64,000 nucleotides of DNA from Bordetella pertussis 18323. Lineage in GTDB: Bacteria > Pseudomonadota > Gammaproteobacteria > Burkholderiales > Burkholderiaceae_B. The DNA lies in assembly GCF_000306945.1 (NCBI RefSeq), contig NC_018518.1, forward strand, positions 1,426,001 to 1,490,000. Direction: 5' to 3'. Each line of letters opens with the position of its first letter. Within the stretch, counting starts at the first letter, position 1. The translations under genes were made by a program, and so were the position numbers. A model generated the notes under the pieces. It made no database searches. It saw only the letters and a list, made by a program, of their open reading frames with translations, and was not told where the DNA came from. Shown here one piece after another: positions 25,721-35,355 of the stretch.

Positions 25721-27471
25721 GCGTGCAACTCCTCGGACTGGTCGTTCTGTGCCTGCGACTGGGGCGTGGCGCAGGGCAGTGTAAAGCGGAAAATGGTGCC
25801 GCCGGCAGGATTGGGATCCGCCCACAGACGGCCGTGGTGCGACTCGATAATGGTACGGCAAATGTTCAGCCCCATGCCCAGTCCTTGCGACTTGGTGCTG
25901 AAGAACGGTTCAAACAGGCGCTCCGGCTCGGGCAGCCCGTGGCCGCGATCGACCACCGCCACCTCGATGTGCTGCTCGTGCGGGATGACGGCCACTTTCA
26001 GCTCGTCGGACTCGCTCTTTTCCATGGCCTCCAGGCCATTCTTGAGCAGGTTCAGCAGCACCTGTTCGATCAGGATGGGGTCGGCCAGCACGTCGGGCGC
26101 GTTCGAGGGCACGAAGCGCTCGATGCGGATGCGGCGCTTGCGCGCGTCGATCTCGGCGAACCCGATGGCGTTGTCGACGATGCGGCTGATCGCCACCCGC
26201 TGGCGGCGCGGTTCGCTGCGTTTGACGAACTCGCGGATGCGGCTGATGATCTTGCCGGCTCGCTCGGCCTGCGAGGCGGCCTTCTCCAGCGCCGGCAGCA
26301 GCATGTTGGGGCTGGTGTGGCCGGCCTTGACCAGCGCCACCGCGCCCATGCTGTAGTTGGCGATGGCGGTCAGCGGCTGGTTCAGCTCGTGCGCCAGCGA
26401 CGAGGCCATCTCGCCCATGGTGGTCAGGCGGCTGGTGAGCTGGATCTTCTCCTGCTGCACGCGCGAGGCTTCCTCGTGGACGCGGCGCTCGGTGATGTCG
26501 CGCGCTACCTGCATGCGCACGCGGCGGCCGTCGGTCCAGGCCAGCATGCGGTGGTGCACCTCGAACCAGCGCTGCACCGAGGGGGCGAACACCTCCACCG
26601 ACTCGTCGGTGAAGCGGCCGCGCCGGCCGGCCAGCAGCTCGTCGTGGCCGCCGGTCTGGGCGCCGAACACGCGCCGGTAGGTGCGGTTGGCGAACAGCAG
26701 TTCCAGTCCGTCGTGGGTGTCGGCGGTGACCGAGATGGCGTCGTCCAGGCCTTCGAGCACGGTCATGAAGCGTTCGTGCGCGGCGGTCAGGGCCTCGCGG
26801 ATGCGCTTGGGTTCGGTGATGTCGGTCATGGAGGTCATCCAGCCGATCTGGTCGCCGTTGGGGTCGAGCAGGGGCGAGACGTACATGCGCGCCGTGAAGC
26901 GCGAGCCGTCGCGGCGCTGCGCCTCGACCTCCAGCCCGCTGCTGGGCGTCTTGCCCGAGGTCAGCACCTCCAGCGTGTGCTGGTGCTGGTCGTGGCGGCC
27001 GGGCACCCAGTACGGAAAGGGCGGGCTGCGGCCGATCAGGTCGGCTTCGTTCCAGCCGATCATGCGGCAGAACGCCGGATTGACGTAGGCGATGCGTCCC
27101 TCCATATCCAGCACCCGCATGCCGGTGGACATGGAGTTCTCCATCGCGCGGCGAAAGCCCGTCTCGGCGATCAGGGCGGCCTCGGCCTCGGAGCGAAAGC
27201 GCGTATAGCGCCACAGCATCAGCAGGCTGATCACGATGACGCAGGACAGCGCCAGCACCACCCAGATCAGCCGCTGCTGGCGCAGCTCCTGGTCGATGGT
27301 GACGAACATGACGCTGTCGTCGTGGATGCGCTGCAGCCAGAAGAACACGCCCATCACACATATATAGAGGACGAGCACGAGCGCCGGCGTCAGCCAGTAC
27401 ACGCCACGCCTGCGCGCGCGGGCGTGGTCACGGAACGACATCGGTATATTGGACTTGGGCGGGCTGGACAT
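25717..27471 (-). CDS. PAS-domain sensor histidine kinase
   Basis: A 584-residue membrane kinase. It has two membrane segments (about residues 26-45 and 68-86) enclosing a short periplasmic loop of about 20 residues. A PAS domain (about 100-225, RVLDMEGRIAYVNPAFCRMIGW) and a second PAS-like domain (about 240-335) follow. The dimerisation box has the phospho-accepting His in SSLAHELNQPLTAIANY, and the ATPase domain has its N, G1 and G2 boxes (LLNLLKNGLEAM, VVDRGHGLP, GLGMGLNI). The tiny periplasmic part suggests the signal is sensed by the PAS domains. The gene is divergent from aceE across 292 bp. Confidence 0.9.
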   Translation of the reverse strand: MSSPPKSNIPMSFRDHARARRRGVYWLTPALVLVLYICVMGVFFWLQRIHDDSVMFVTIDQELRQQRLIWVVLALSCVIVISLLMLWRYTRFRSEAEAALIAETGFRRAMENSMSTGMRVLDMEGRIAYVNPAFCRMIGWNEADLIGRSPPFPYWVPGRHDQHQHTLEVLTSGKTPSSGLEVEAQRRDGSRFTARMYVSPLLDPNGDQIGWMTSMTDITEPKRIREALTAAHERFMTVLEGLDDAISVTADTHDGLELLFANRTYRRVFGAQTGGHDELLAGRRGRFTDESVEVFAPSVQRWFEVHHRMLAWTDGRRVRMQVARDITERRVHEEASRVQQEKIQLTSRLTTMGEMASSLAHELNQPLTAIANYSMGAVALVKAGHTSPNMLLPALEKAASQAERAGKIISRIREFVKRSEPRRQRVAISRIVDNAIGFAEIDARKRRIRIERFVPSNAPDVLADPILIEQVLLNLLKNGLEAMEKSESDELKVAVIPHEQHIEVAVVDRGHGLPEPERLFEPFFSTKSQGLGMGLNICRTIIESHHGRLWADPNPAGGTIFRFTLPCATPQSQAQNDQSEELHA

Positions 27472-27607
27472 GGACTTCTTGTCGTTGGAGCCGGCATTTT
27501 AGATTCTGTTGCGGCTTGTTGCTTGCCGGGGAAGGGGATTTCCGCGATAACTGTCGCTACAACGGATTTTGTATTATGAAATGCCGTACCGCAACATGAA
27601 AATTTCC

Positions 27608-27637
27608 TTGCGACGGGTTAATCTTGCTACTTAGAAT
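27608..27637 (+). promoter_or_regulatory. Candidate sigma70 promoter of aceEF-lpdA
   Basis: TTGCGA (27608-27613), an 18-bp spacer and TAGAAT (27632-27637), about 125 bp before the aceE ATG. The remaining intergenic DNA is relatively AT-rich compared with its surroundings (around 27555-27640). No further regulator site was identified. Confidence 0.45.
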
Positions 27638-27763
27638 GCCGGCTTCGGCACAATGCAGCCGTCCGCAACCCACGCGTAACATGGTATCCGGCATCCGGCA
27701 ACTCTTGCGCCCCGCACACTGATAAGCCGGGAAGCGGCCAGAAACCCCAACAGGAGACACACG

Positions 27764-30469
27764 ATGTCCTCTTTCGCCCAGGCTGGCGCCCTAGCGGCCG
27801 CCAATGACGAAGACACCCTCGAGACACAGGAATGGCTGGAAGCATTGGCCGCCGTCCTCGACCGTGAAGGACCGCAGCGCGCGCACTACCTGCTGGAGCG
27901 TCTGATCGACGAGGCGCGCCGTTCCGGCGCCCATATCCCGTTCTCGCCGAACACCGCCTACGTGAACACGATTCCGCCGGGGCTGGAGCCTGCCCATCCC
28001 GGCAACCTGGAGCTGGAAGCCCGCATCCGCTCGTACGTGCGCTGGAACGCCATGGCGATGGTGGTGCGCGCCAACAAGCACAACCCGCCCGACGGCGGCG
28101 ACCTGGGCGGCCATATCGCCTCGTTCGCCTCGCTGGCCACCATGATCGGCTGCGGCCAGAACCATTTCTGGCACGGCGAGACCGAAGAGCACGGCGGCGA
28201 CCTGGTGTACTTCCAGGGCCATACCTCGCCGGGCATGTACGGCCGCGCCTACCTGGAAGGCCGCCTGACCGAGGACCAGCTCAACCATTTCCGCCAGGAA
28301 GTCGACGGCAAGGGCCTGTCTTCCTATCCGCACCCCAAGCTGATGCCGGATTTCTGGCAGTTCCCCACGGTGTCGATGGGCCTGGGCCCGCTGATGGCCA
28401 TCTACCAGGCCCGTTTCCTGAAGTACCTGCATGCCCGCGGCATCGCCGACACCAGCAACCGCAAGGTCTGGGTGTTCTGCGGCGACGGCGAGATGGACGA
28501 GCCCGAATCGCTGGGCGCCATCGCCCTGGCCGCGCGCGAGAAGCTGGACAACCTGATTTTCGTCATCAACTGCAACCTGCAGCGCCTGGACGGCCCGGTG
28601 CGCGGCAACGGCAAGATCATCCAGGAGCTGGAAGGCGACTTCCGCGGCTCGGGCTGGAACGTCATCAAGCTGATCTGGGGCGGCTACTGGGACCCGCTGC
28701 TGGCGCACGACAAGGAAGGCATTCTGCGCCGCATCATGGAAGAGGCCGTCGACGGCGAGTACCAGGCGTACAAGGCCAACGACGGCAAGTACGTGCGCGA
28801 GCACTTCTTCGGCAAGCATCCCAAGCTGCTGGAGATGGTCGCGCGCATGAGCGACGAGGACATCTGGCGCCTGAACCGCGGCGGCCATGACCCCCACAAG
28901 GTCTATGCGGCGTTCGACGCGGCCAGCAAGCACGCCGGCCAGCCCACCGTGATCCTGGCCAAGACCATCAAGGGCTACGGCATGGGCCACGTCGGCCAGG
29001 CCAAGAACCCCACCCACCAGCAGAAGAAGCTGGAGCTCGACTCGATCCGCGAGTTCCGCGACCGCTTCGGCATTCCGATTCCCGACGACAAGCTGGAAGA
29101 GCTGCCGTACTACAAGCCGGCCGAAGACTCGCCCGAAATGCAGTACCTGCACGAGCGCCGCAAGGCGCTGGGCGGCTACCTGCCCAAGCGCCGCGCCAAG
29201 GCCGACGAGCAACTGAAGGCGCCGGCCCTGGACGCCTTCAAGGCCGTGCTCGAGCCCACCGCGGAAGGGCGCGAGATCTCCACCACCCAGGCTTTCGTGC
29301 GGGTGCTCAACCAGGTCCTGCGCGACAAGGACCTCGGTCCGCGCGTGGTGCCCATCCTGGCCGACGAGTCGCGCACCTTCGGCATGGAAGGGCTGTTCCG
29401 CCAGATCGGCATCTATGCGCCCGAAGGTCAGAAGTACACCCCGGTCGACAAGGACCAGGTCATGTACTACAAGGAGTCGGCCGACGGCCAACTGCTGCAG
29501 GAAGGCATCAACGAAGCGGGTGCGATGAGCTCGTGGATGGCGGCGGCCACGTCGTACTCCACCAACAACCGCATCATGGTGCCGTTCTACATCTATTACT
29601 CGATGTTCGGGTTCCAGCGCGTGGGCGACCTGGCCTGGGCGGCCGGCGACATGCAGGCGCGCGGCTTCCTGCTGGGCGGCACCGCCGGGCGCACCACGCT
29701 CAACGGCGAGGGCCTGCAGCACGAGGACGGCCACAGCCACCTGCTGGCCTCGACCATCCCGAACTGCGTCTCGTACGACCCGACGTTCGCCCACGAGCTG
29801 GCCGTCATCATCCAGCATGGCCTCAAGCGCATGGTGGAGGACCAGGAGAACGTCTACTACTACCTGACCGTGATGAACGAGAACTACCCGCAGCCGGGCC
29901 TGACCGCCGGCGACGAGGAAGGCATCATCCGCGGCATGTACAAGCTGAAGTCGCACGGCAAGGGCAAGCAGCGCGTGCAGCTGATGGGTTCGGGCACCAT
30001 CCTGTGCGAAGTGATGGCGGCCCAGGAACTGCTGGAAGCCGACTGGGGCGTGGCGTCCGATATCTGGAGCGTGACCAGCTTCACCGAGCTGCGCCGCGAC
30101 GGCCTGGACGCCGAGCGCCACAACCTGCTGCATCCGGAAGGCAAGCAGCAGGTGCCGTACGTGACCACGCAGCTGGCCAAGAGCGACGGCCCGATCATCG
30201 CCTCGACGGACTACATGAAGCTGTTCGCCGACCAGATCCGCCCGTTCGTGCCCAAGGGCCGTACCTACAAGGTGCTGGGAACCGACGGTTTTGGCCGCTC
30301 GGACTTCCGCTACAAGCTGCGCGAGCATTTCGAGGTCGATCGCCACTTCGTGGTGCTGGCCTCGCTGCGCGCGCTGGCCGACGAGGGCAAGATCCCGGCC
30401 GCCAAGGTCGCTGAAGCCATCAAGAAGTACGGCATCAACCCGAACAAAGCCAACCCGCATCACGCCTGA
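27764..30469 (+). CDS. aceE: Pyruvate dehydrogenase E1 component
   Basis: A 901-residue homodimeric-type E1 that decarboxylates pyruvate with thiamine diphosphate and acetylates the lipoyl groups of AceF. The ThDP-binding motif GDGEMDEPESLGAIALAAREKLDNLIFVINCN is near residue 245. Other E1 signatures are HNPPDGGDLGGHIASFAS, AKTIKGYGMG and LLGGTAGRTTLNGEGLQHEDGHSH. The ATG at 27764 follows AGGAGA. It is the first gene of aceE-aceF-lpdA, 12 bp from aceF. Length is normal for the family and the frame is intact. Confidence 0.97.
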   Translation: MSSFAQAGALAAANDEDTLETQEWLEALAAVLDREGPQRAHYLLERLIDEARRSGAHIPFSPNTAYVNTIPPGLEPAHPGNLELEARIRSYVRWNAMAMVVRANKHNPPDGGDLGGHIASFASLATMIGCGQNHFWHGETEEHGGDLVYFQGHTSPGMYGRAYLEGRLTEDQLNHFRQEVDGKGLSSYPHPKLMPDFWQFPTVSMGLGPLMAIYQARFLKYLHARGIADTSNRKVWVFCGDGEMDEPESLGAIALAAREKLDNLIFVINCNLQRLDGPVRGNGKIIQELEGDFRGSGWNVIKLIWGGYWDPLLAHDKEGILRRIMEEAVDGEYQAYKANDGKYVREHFFGKHPKLLEMVARMSDEDIWRLNRGGHDPHKVYAAFDAASKHAGQPTVILAKTIKGYGMGHVGQAKNPTHQQKKLELDSIREFRDRFGIPIPDDKLEELPYYKPAEDSPEMQYLHERRKALGGYLPKRRAKADEQLKAPALDAFKAVLEPTAEGREISTTQAFVRVLNQVLRDKDLGPRVVPILADESRTFGMEGLFRQIGIYAPEGQKYTPVDKDQVMYYKESADGQLLQEGINEAGAMSSWMAAATSYSTNNRIMVPFYIYYSMFGFQRVGDLAWAAGDMQARGFLLGGTAGRTTLNGEGLQHEDGHSHLLASTIPNCVSYDPTFAHELAVIIQHGLKRMVEDQENVYYYLTVMNENYPQPGLTAGDEEGIIRGMYKLKSHGKGKQRVQLMGSGTILCEVMAAQELLEADWGVASDIWSVTSFTELRRDGLDAERHNLLHPEGKQQVPYVTTQLAKSDGPIIASTDYMKLFADQIRPFVPKGRTYKVLGTDGFGRSDFRYKLREHFEVDRHFVVLASLRALADEGKIPAAKVAEAIKKYGINPNKANPHHA

Positions 30470-30481
30470 GGGTAAACAGAC

Positions 30482-32128
30482 ATGAGCAATATCGTGGAAA
30501 TCAAGGTACCGGACATCGGTGACTTCAAGGAGGTGGAAGTCATCGAGGTGCTGGTATCGGCGGGCGACACGATCAAGGCCGAGCAAAGCCTGATCACGGT
30601 GGAGTCCGACAAGGCATCGATGGAGATTCCGGCCTCGGCCGCGGGCGTGGTGAAGTCGGTCAAGGTGAAGGTGGGCGACAAGATCGCCGAAGGCACGGTC
30701 ATCCTGGAAGTGGAGGCGGCCGGCGAGGCCGCCGCCGCGCCCAAGGCCGAGGCCCCCAAGGCCGAGCAGGCCGCCGAGACGCCCAAGGCCGACGCCGCGA
30801 AGGCCGAGGCGCCCCAGGCGCAGGCGGCCCAGGCCGAGGCGCCGGCCGCCGCCGGCCCGATCGAAGTCAAGGTGCCCGATATCGGCGACTTCAAGGAAGT
30901 CGAGGTCATCGAGGTGCTGGTCGCCGAGGGCGACACCATCAAGGCCGAGCAAAGCCTGATCACGGTCGAGTCCGACAAGGCCTCGATGGAAATCCCGGCC
31001 TCGGCGGGCGGCGTGGTGCAGTCGCTCAAGGTCAAGGTAGGCGACAAGGTCGCGATGGGCACGGTCATCGCCGTGGTGCAGGGCCAGGGCGCCGCCGCGG
31101 CGCCGGCCGCAGCCGAGCCCGCCGCGCCGGCTTCGCCCGTGGCCCCGGCTTCGGCTCCGGCGCAGCGGCCCGCCCCGGCCGCCGCGCTGCAGGACGAAGA
31201 CCTCAAGCCCGGCCAATTGCCGCATGCCTCGCCGTCGGTGCGCAAGTTCGCGCGCGAGCTGGGCGTGAACCTGAGCCGCGTCACCGGCTCGGCCGCCAAG
31301 GGCCGCATCACGGCCGATGACGTGCGCGCCTACGTGAAGCAGGCGCTGTCGGCTGGTGCGCCGGCTGGCGCCTCGGGCGGCGGCGATGGCGCCGCGCTGG
31401 GGCTGCTGCCGTGGCCCAAGATCGATTTCACCAAGTTCGGCCCCATCGAAGCCAAGCCGCTGTCGCGCATCAAGAAGATCTCGGGCGCCAACCTGCACCG
31501 CAACTGGGTCATGATCCCGCACGTCACCAACAACGACGAAGCGGACATCACCGACCTGGAGGCGCTGCGCGTGGCGCTGAACAAGGAGAACGAGAAATCG
31601 GGCGTCAAGGTCACCATGCTGGCCTTCCTGATCAAGGCGGTGGTCGCGGCGCTGAAGAAGTTCCCCGAGTTCAACGCCTCGCTGGATGGCGACAACCTGG
31701 TGCTCAAGCAGTACTACCACATCGGCTTCGCCGCCGACACGCCCAACGGGCTGGTGGTGCCGGTGGTGCGCGACGCCGACAAGAAGGGCATCCTGGAGCT
31801 GGCCCGCGAAACCTCCGAGCTGGCCAGGAAGGCCCGCGAAGGCAAGGCCTCGCCCGCCGAGATGCAGGGCGGCTGCTTCTCGATCTCGTCGCTGGGCGGC
31901 ATCGGCGGCACGCATTTCACGCCCATCATCAACGCGCCCGAAGTGGCCATCCTGGGCGTGTCGCGCTCGGCCCACAAGCCGGTCTGGGACGGCAAGCAGT
32001 TCGTGCCGCGCCTGACCCTGCCGCTGTCGCTGTCCTATGACCACCGCGTCATCGACGGCGCCTCGGCGGCGCGCTTCAACGCCTATCTCGGCCAGCTGCT
32101 GGTCGACTTCCGCCGCATCGCGCTGTAA
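30482..32128 (+). CDS. aceF: Dihydrolipoamide acetyltransferase (PDH E2) with two lipoyl domains
   Basis: A 548-residue E2 core. Two lipoyl domains (residues 2-77 and 127-200) each carry the lipoylated lysine in [11 protein letters not shown]. They are joined by Ala/Pro/Glu-rich linkers. A peripheral subunit-binding domain ([34 protein letters not shown]) starts near 240. The catalytic acyltransferase domain ends in [15 protein letters not shown] with the active-site His. The enzyme transfers the acetyl group to CoA. The first 25 residues are nearly identical to those of LpdA, so lipoyl modules were duplicated within this operon. Confidence 0.96.
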   Translation: MSNIVEIKVPDIGDFKEVEVIEVLVSAGDTIKAEQSLITVESDKASMEIPASAAGVVKSVKVKVGDKIAEGTVILEVEAAGEAAAAPKAEAPKAEQAAETPKADAAKAEAPQAQAAQAEAPAAAGPIEVKVPDIGDFKEVEVIEVLVAEGDTIKAEQSLITVESDKASMEIPASAGGVVQSLKVKVGDKVAMGTVIAVVQGQGAAAAPAAAEPAAPASPVAPASAPAQRPAPAAALQDEDLKPGQLPHASPSVRKFARELGVNLSRVTGSAAKGRITADDVRAYVKQALSAGAPAGASGGGDGAALGLLPWPKIDFTKFGPIEAKPLSRIKKISGANLHRNWVMIPHVTNNDEADITDLEALRVALNKENEKSGVKVTMLAFLIKAVVAALKKFPEFNASLDGDNLVLKQYYHIGFAADTPNGLVVPVVRDADKKGILELARETSELARKAREGKASPAEMQGGCFSISSLGGIGGTHFTPIINAPEVAILGVSRSAHKPVWDGKQFVPRLTLPLSLSYDHRVIDGASAARFNAYLGQLLVDFRRIAL

Positions 32129-32140
32129 CGGGGGCAATCG

Positions 32141-33916
32141 ATGAGCAATATCGTGGAAATCAAGGTGCCCGACATCGGTGACTTCAAGGAAGTCGAAGTC
32201 ATCGAGGTGCTGGTCGCCGCCGGCGACACCATCAAGGCCGAGCAAAGCCTGATCACGGTCGAGTCGGACAAGGCGTCGATGGAAATCCCGGCCTCGTCGG
32301 CGGGCGTGGTGAAATCGGTCAAGGTCAAGGTGGGCGACAAGGTCGCCGAGGGCACGGTCATCCTGGACGTGGAGGCGGCCGGCGAGGCCGCCGCCGCGCC
32401 CAAGGCCGAGGCGCCCAAGGCCGAGGCGCCGAAGGCGGATGCACCGAAGGCGCCGGCCGCCAAGGCGAGCGCGCCGGCCGCGGCCGCCTACAGCGGCTCG
32501 GCCGACCTCGAATGCGACATGCTGGTGCTGGGCGCGGGCCCCGGCGGCTATTCGGCCGCCTTCCGCGCCGCCGACCTGGGCATGGACACCGTGATGGTCG
32601 AGCGCTACGCCACCCTGGGCGGCGTGTGCCTGAACGTGGGCTGCATTCCCTCCAAGGCGCTGCTGCACAACGCCGCGGTGATCGACGAAGCGCGCGCGCT
32701 GGCCGCCCATGGCATCAGCTTCGGCGAGCCCAAGGTCGACCTGGACAAGCTGCGCGGCTACAAGGACAGCGTGGTCGCCAAGCTGACCGGCGGCCTGGCC
32801 GGCATGGCCCGCGCGCGCAAGGTGCGCGTGGTCACCGGCACGGGCGAGTTCGCCGACCCGCACCACCTCACGGTGACCGACGGCGAGGGCAAGAAGCAGA
32901 CCATCCGCTTCAAGCAGGCCATCATCGCCGCCGGCAGCCAGTCGGTGAAACTGCCGTTCCTGCCCGACGACGAACGCATCGTGGACTCCACCGGCGCGCT
33001 GCAGCTGCGCGCCATCCCCAAGAAGATGCTGATCGTCGGCGGCGGCATCATCGGCCTGGAAATGGGCACGGTGTACTCCACCCTGGGCGCGCGCCTGGAC
33101 GTGGTGGAAATGCTCGACGGCCTGATGCAGGGCGCCGACCGCGACCTGGTCAAGGTGTGGCAGAAGATGAACGCGCCGCGCTTCGACAACATCATGCTCA
33201 AGACCAAGACGGTAGGCGCCGAGGCCCGCAAGGACGGCATCTACGTCAGCTTCGAGGGCGAGGGCGCGCCCAAGGAGCCGCAGCGCTACGACCTGGTGCT
33301 GCAGGCCGTGGGCCGCAGCCCCAACGGCAAGAAGATCGGCGCCGAGCGCGCCGGCGTGGCCGTCACCGAGCGCGGCTTCATCGAGGTGGACCGCCAGATG
33401 CGCACCAACGTGCCGCACATCTACGCCATCGGCGACGTGGTCGGCCAGCCCATGCTGGCCCACAAGGCCGTGCACGAAGGCCACGTGGCGGCCGAGGCGG
33501 CCCATGGCGAGAAGTCGTACTTCGACGCGCGCGTCATTCCGTCGGTGGCCTACACCGATCCGGAAGTGGCCTGGGTGGGCCTGACCGAGGACGAGGCGAA
33601 GAAGCAGGGCGTCAAGGTCGAGAAGGGCCTGTTCCCGTGGGCGGCCTCCGGCCGCGCCATCGCCAACGGCCGCGACGAGGGCTTCACCAAGCTGCTGTTC
33701 GACGCCGAGACCCACCGCATCGTCGGCGGCGGCATCGTCGGCACGCACGCGGGCGATCTCATCAGCGAAATCGCCCTGGCCATCGAAATGGGCGCGGACA
33801 TGGTCGACATCGGCAAGACCATCCACCCGCATCCGACCCTGGGCGAATCCGTCGGCATGGCCGCCGAAGTCGCCGAAGGCGTGTGCACCGACCTGCCGCC
33901 GATGCGCAAGAAGTAA
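32141..33916 (+). CDS. lpdA: Dihydrolipoamide dehydrogenase with an N-terminal lipoyl domain
   Basis: A 591-residue E3. The first 80 residues are a lipoyl domain with [11 protein letters not shown], followed by a linker rich in KAEAPKA repeats and then the flavoprotein. That part has the FAD-binding [17 protein letters not shown], the redox disulfide [16 protein letters not shown], the NAD-binding [10 protein letters not shown], and the C-terminal His-Glu pair (IHPHPTLGE) of the dimer interface. It reoxidises dihydrolipoamide for the PDH complex. A lipoyl-bearing E3 is about 115 residues longer than E. coli Lpd and is known in betaproteobacteria and Neisseria. It ends just before a strong hairpin. 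Confidence 0.96.
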   Translation: MSNIVEIKVPDIGDFKEVEVIEVLVAAGDTIKAEQSLITVESDKASMEIPASSAGVVKSVKVKVGDKVAEGTVILDVEAAGEAAAAPKAEAPKAEAPKADAPKAPAAKASAPAAAAYSGSADLECDMLVLGAGPGGYSAAFRAADLGMDTVMVERYATLGGVCLNVGCIPSKALLHNAAVIDEARALAAHGISFGEPKVDLDKLRGYKDSVVAKLTGGLAGMARARKVRVVTGTGEFADPHHLTVTDGEGKKQTIRFKQAIIAAGSQSVKLPFLPDDERIVDSTGALQLRAIPKKMLIVGGGIIGLEMGTVYSTLGARLDVVEMLDGLMQGADRDLVKVWQKMNAPRFDNIMLKTKTVGAEARKDGIYVSFEGEGAPKEPQRYDLVLQAVGRSPNGKKIGAERAGVAVTERGFIEVDRQMRTNVPHIYAIGDVVGQPMLAHKAVHEGHVAAEAAHGEKSYFDARVIPSVAYTDPEVAWVGLTEDEAKKQGVKVEKGLFPWAASGRAIANGRDEGFTKLLFDAETHRIVGGGIVGTHAGDLISEIALAIEMGADMVDIGKTIHPHPTLGESVGMAAEVAEGVCTDLPPMRKK

Positions 33917-33932
33917 GGCGCGCGGCATGGCA

Positions 33933-33962
33933 GCACAAGGGCCCCTCGCGGGGCCCTTGTGC
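33933..33962 (+). terminator. Hairpin terminator after lpdA
   Basis: GCACAAGGGCCCC, loop TCGC, GGGGCCCTTGTGC: a perfect 13-bp stem 16 bp after the lpdA stop. The following T-tract is weak (GTTGG), so it may act mainly as an mRNA-stabilising hairpin. Confidence 0.6.
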
Positions 33963-34007
33963 GTTGGCGCGGCGCATTGGCCAACGGAAGAGGGCGGGGC
34001 GTGAGCA

Positions 34008-34032
34008 GGCGCCTGCCCCGCCGGGACACACG
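34008..34032. repeat. Degenerate member of the palindromic repeat family
   Basis: AGGCGCCTGCCCCGCCGGGACA resembles the GGCGCCTGTCC...GGGACAGG units elsewhere in the window but has lost symmetry at one end. It lies between the lpdA and flagellin terminators. Confidence 0.5.
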
Positions 34033-34052
34033 CTCTTGCGCGCGCCGGACGC

Positions 34053-34085
34053 AAAAACGCCCGGCGCGGTGAGGCGGCCGGGCGT
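34053..34085 (-). terminator. Flagellin terminator
   Basis: On the minus strand: ACGCCCGGC, 11-nt loop region, GCCGGGCGT followed by TTTT. It sits 53 bp after the flagellin stop and is oriented for that gene. Confidence 0.75.
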
Positions 34086-34099
34086 ACGTACTGCCATGG

Positions 34100-34126
34100 C
34101 CCCGGGCGGGTTGTGCCCGCCCGGGG
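34100..34126. terminator. Perfect hairpin just after the flagellin gene
   Basis: CCCCGGGCGGG, loop TTGTG, CCCGCCCGGGG: an 11-bp perfect GC stem 12 bp from the flagellin stop. There is no T-tract on either side, so this is a stabilising or attenuating hairpin rather than a classic terminator. Confidence 0.5.
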
Positions 34127-34137
34127 TGTGCCGATGC

Positions 34138-35313
34138 TTAGCGCAGCAGCGACAGGACGTTTTGCGGGACTTGGTTGGCCTGGGCCAGGACCGAGGTGCC
34201 AGCCTGTTGCAGGATCTGGTTCTTGGTCATGTTCGACACTTCGGTCGCGTAGTCCGAATCTTCGATGCGCGAACGGGCAGCCGATAGGTTCGTGATCGTG
34301 TTGTTCAGGTTGGCAACGGTCGATTCGAAACGGTTCTGGATCGCGCCCAGCGAGCTGCGCTGCTCGTCCACGGCCTTCATGGCGTCGTCCAGCTTGGACA
34401 GCGCGTTGGCGTTGCCGCCGGACACGGTGACGTTGTCGCCGGAGGCGACGTCGTTGACGCCGACGGCGGCTTCAGCGGCTTGCGAAGCGACGGCACCCAG
34501 TTGGTCGCCCAGGGCGGCCTTGCCGTCCTTGTCGAAGGTCAGGGCGTAGGAGGTCAGCGTGCCGGCGTTGTCGACCACGACCGCGTATTGCGGGTTGGCG
34601 GCATCGCCGTACGAGACGACGCTGCCGTCGCCTGCGGCGGCGCCAGCAGCCTGTTCGGCGGCCGCCACGGCGGCGTCGAAGGTCACGGTGTCCGAAGCGA
34701 TGGTGGTCGTGACGGCCGACAGCACGTCAAAGCCCAGCGCGTTGACGGTGCGAGCCTCGCCGTTGACCGTGCCACCGGGGACGGTGCCCACGGCGTCATA
34801 CAGGTTCCAGTTCGAGTTGCGATCGATCTTGATATCGATCGTTTCGTTGTCCTTGGCGCCGACCTGGATCGACAGGGTCATGTCGGTGGCGTTGGACTTC
34901 AGGACCTTGATGCCGTTGAAGTCGGTCTGCTCGGCGATGCGGTTGATTTCTTCCAGGCGCTGGTTGACTTCCTGCTGGATCGAGTCGATGTCCGAAGCCG
35001 AGTTCGTGCCGTTGGAGGCCTGAACCGTCAGTTCGCGGATGCGCTGCAGGTTGTTGTTGATTTCGTTCAGCGCGCCTTCGGTCGTCTGGGCGATCGAGAT
35101 GCCGTCGTTGGCGTTGCGGGCAGCCTGGGTCAGGCCCTTGACGTTGGCGGTGAAGCGGTTGGCGATGGCCTGGCCGGCCGCGTCGTCCTTGGCGCTGTTG
35201 ATGCGCAGACCCGACGACAGGCGCTCGATGGCGCTACCCAGGGCCGATTGGGACTTGTTCAGGTTGTTCTGGGCAACCAGCGACAAGTAGTTGGTATTGA
35301 TGACTGCAGCCAT
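34138..35313 (-). CDS. fla: Flagellin
   Basis: A 391-residue flagellin. The conserved N-terminal D0/D1 region (MAAVINTNYLSLVAQNNLNKSQSALGSAIERLSSGLRINSAKDDAAGQAIANRF) and the C-terminal D0/D1 region (NLNNTITNLSAARSRIEDSDYATEVSNMTKNQILQQAGTSVLAQANQVPQNVLSLLR) are intact. The middle (about 170-310) is variable, Ala/Val/Thr rich. The start ATG 35311-35313 follows GGGAG. IS481 copy 2 lies 47 bp upstream, so the native promoter, presumably FliA-dependent, is cut off. The product is structurally complete but may be unexpressed or driven only by transcription from the element, which points the same way. Confidence 0.95.
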   Translation of the reverse strand: MAAVINTNYLSLVAQNNLNKSQSALGSAIERLSSGLRINSAKDDAAGQAIANRFTANVKGLTQAARNANDGISIAQTTEGALNEINNNLQRIRELTVQASNGTNSASDIDSIQQEVNQRLEEINRIAEQTDFNGIKVLKSNATDMTLSIQVGAKDNETIDIKIDRNSNWNLYDAVGTVPGGTVNGEARTVNALGFDVLSAVTTTIASDTVTFDAAVAAAEQAAGAAAGDGSVVSYGDAANPQYAVVVDNAGTLTSYALTFDKDGKAALGDQLGAVASQAAEAAVGVNDVASGDNVTVSGGNANALSKLDDAMKAVDEQRSSLGAIQNRFESTVANLNNTITNLSAARSRIEDSDYATEVSNMTKNQILQQAGTSVLAQANQVPQNVLSLLR

Positions 35314-35355
35314 GTTGAGGCTCCCAAGAGAGAAAGGCTTCTTCAAACCGGGCAG

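Noticed and set aside
27791..34054. A 2087-codon open frame on the minus strand opposite aceE, aceF and lpdA
   Set aside because: It mirrors three well-identified genes; the His/Gly/Arg/Asp-rich composition is what the antisense of GC-rich coding DNA gives, and no domain is visible.
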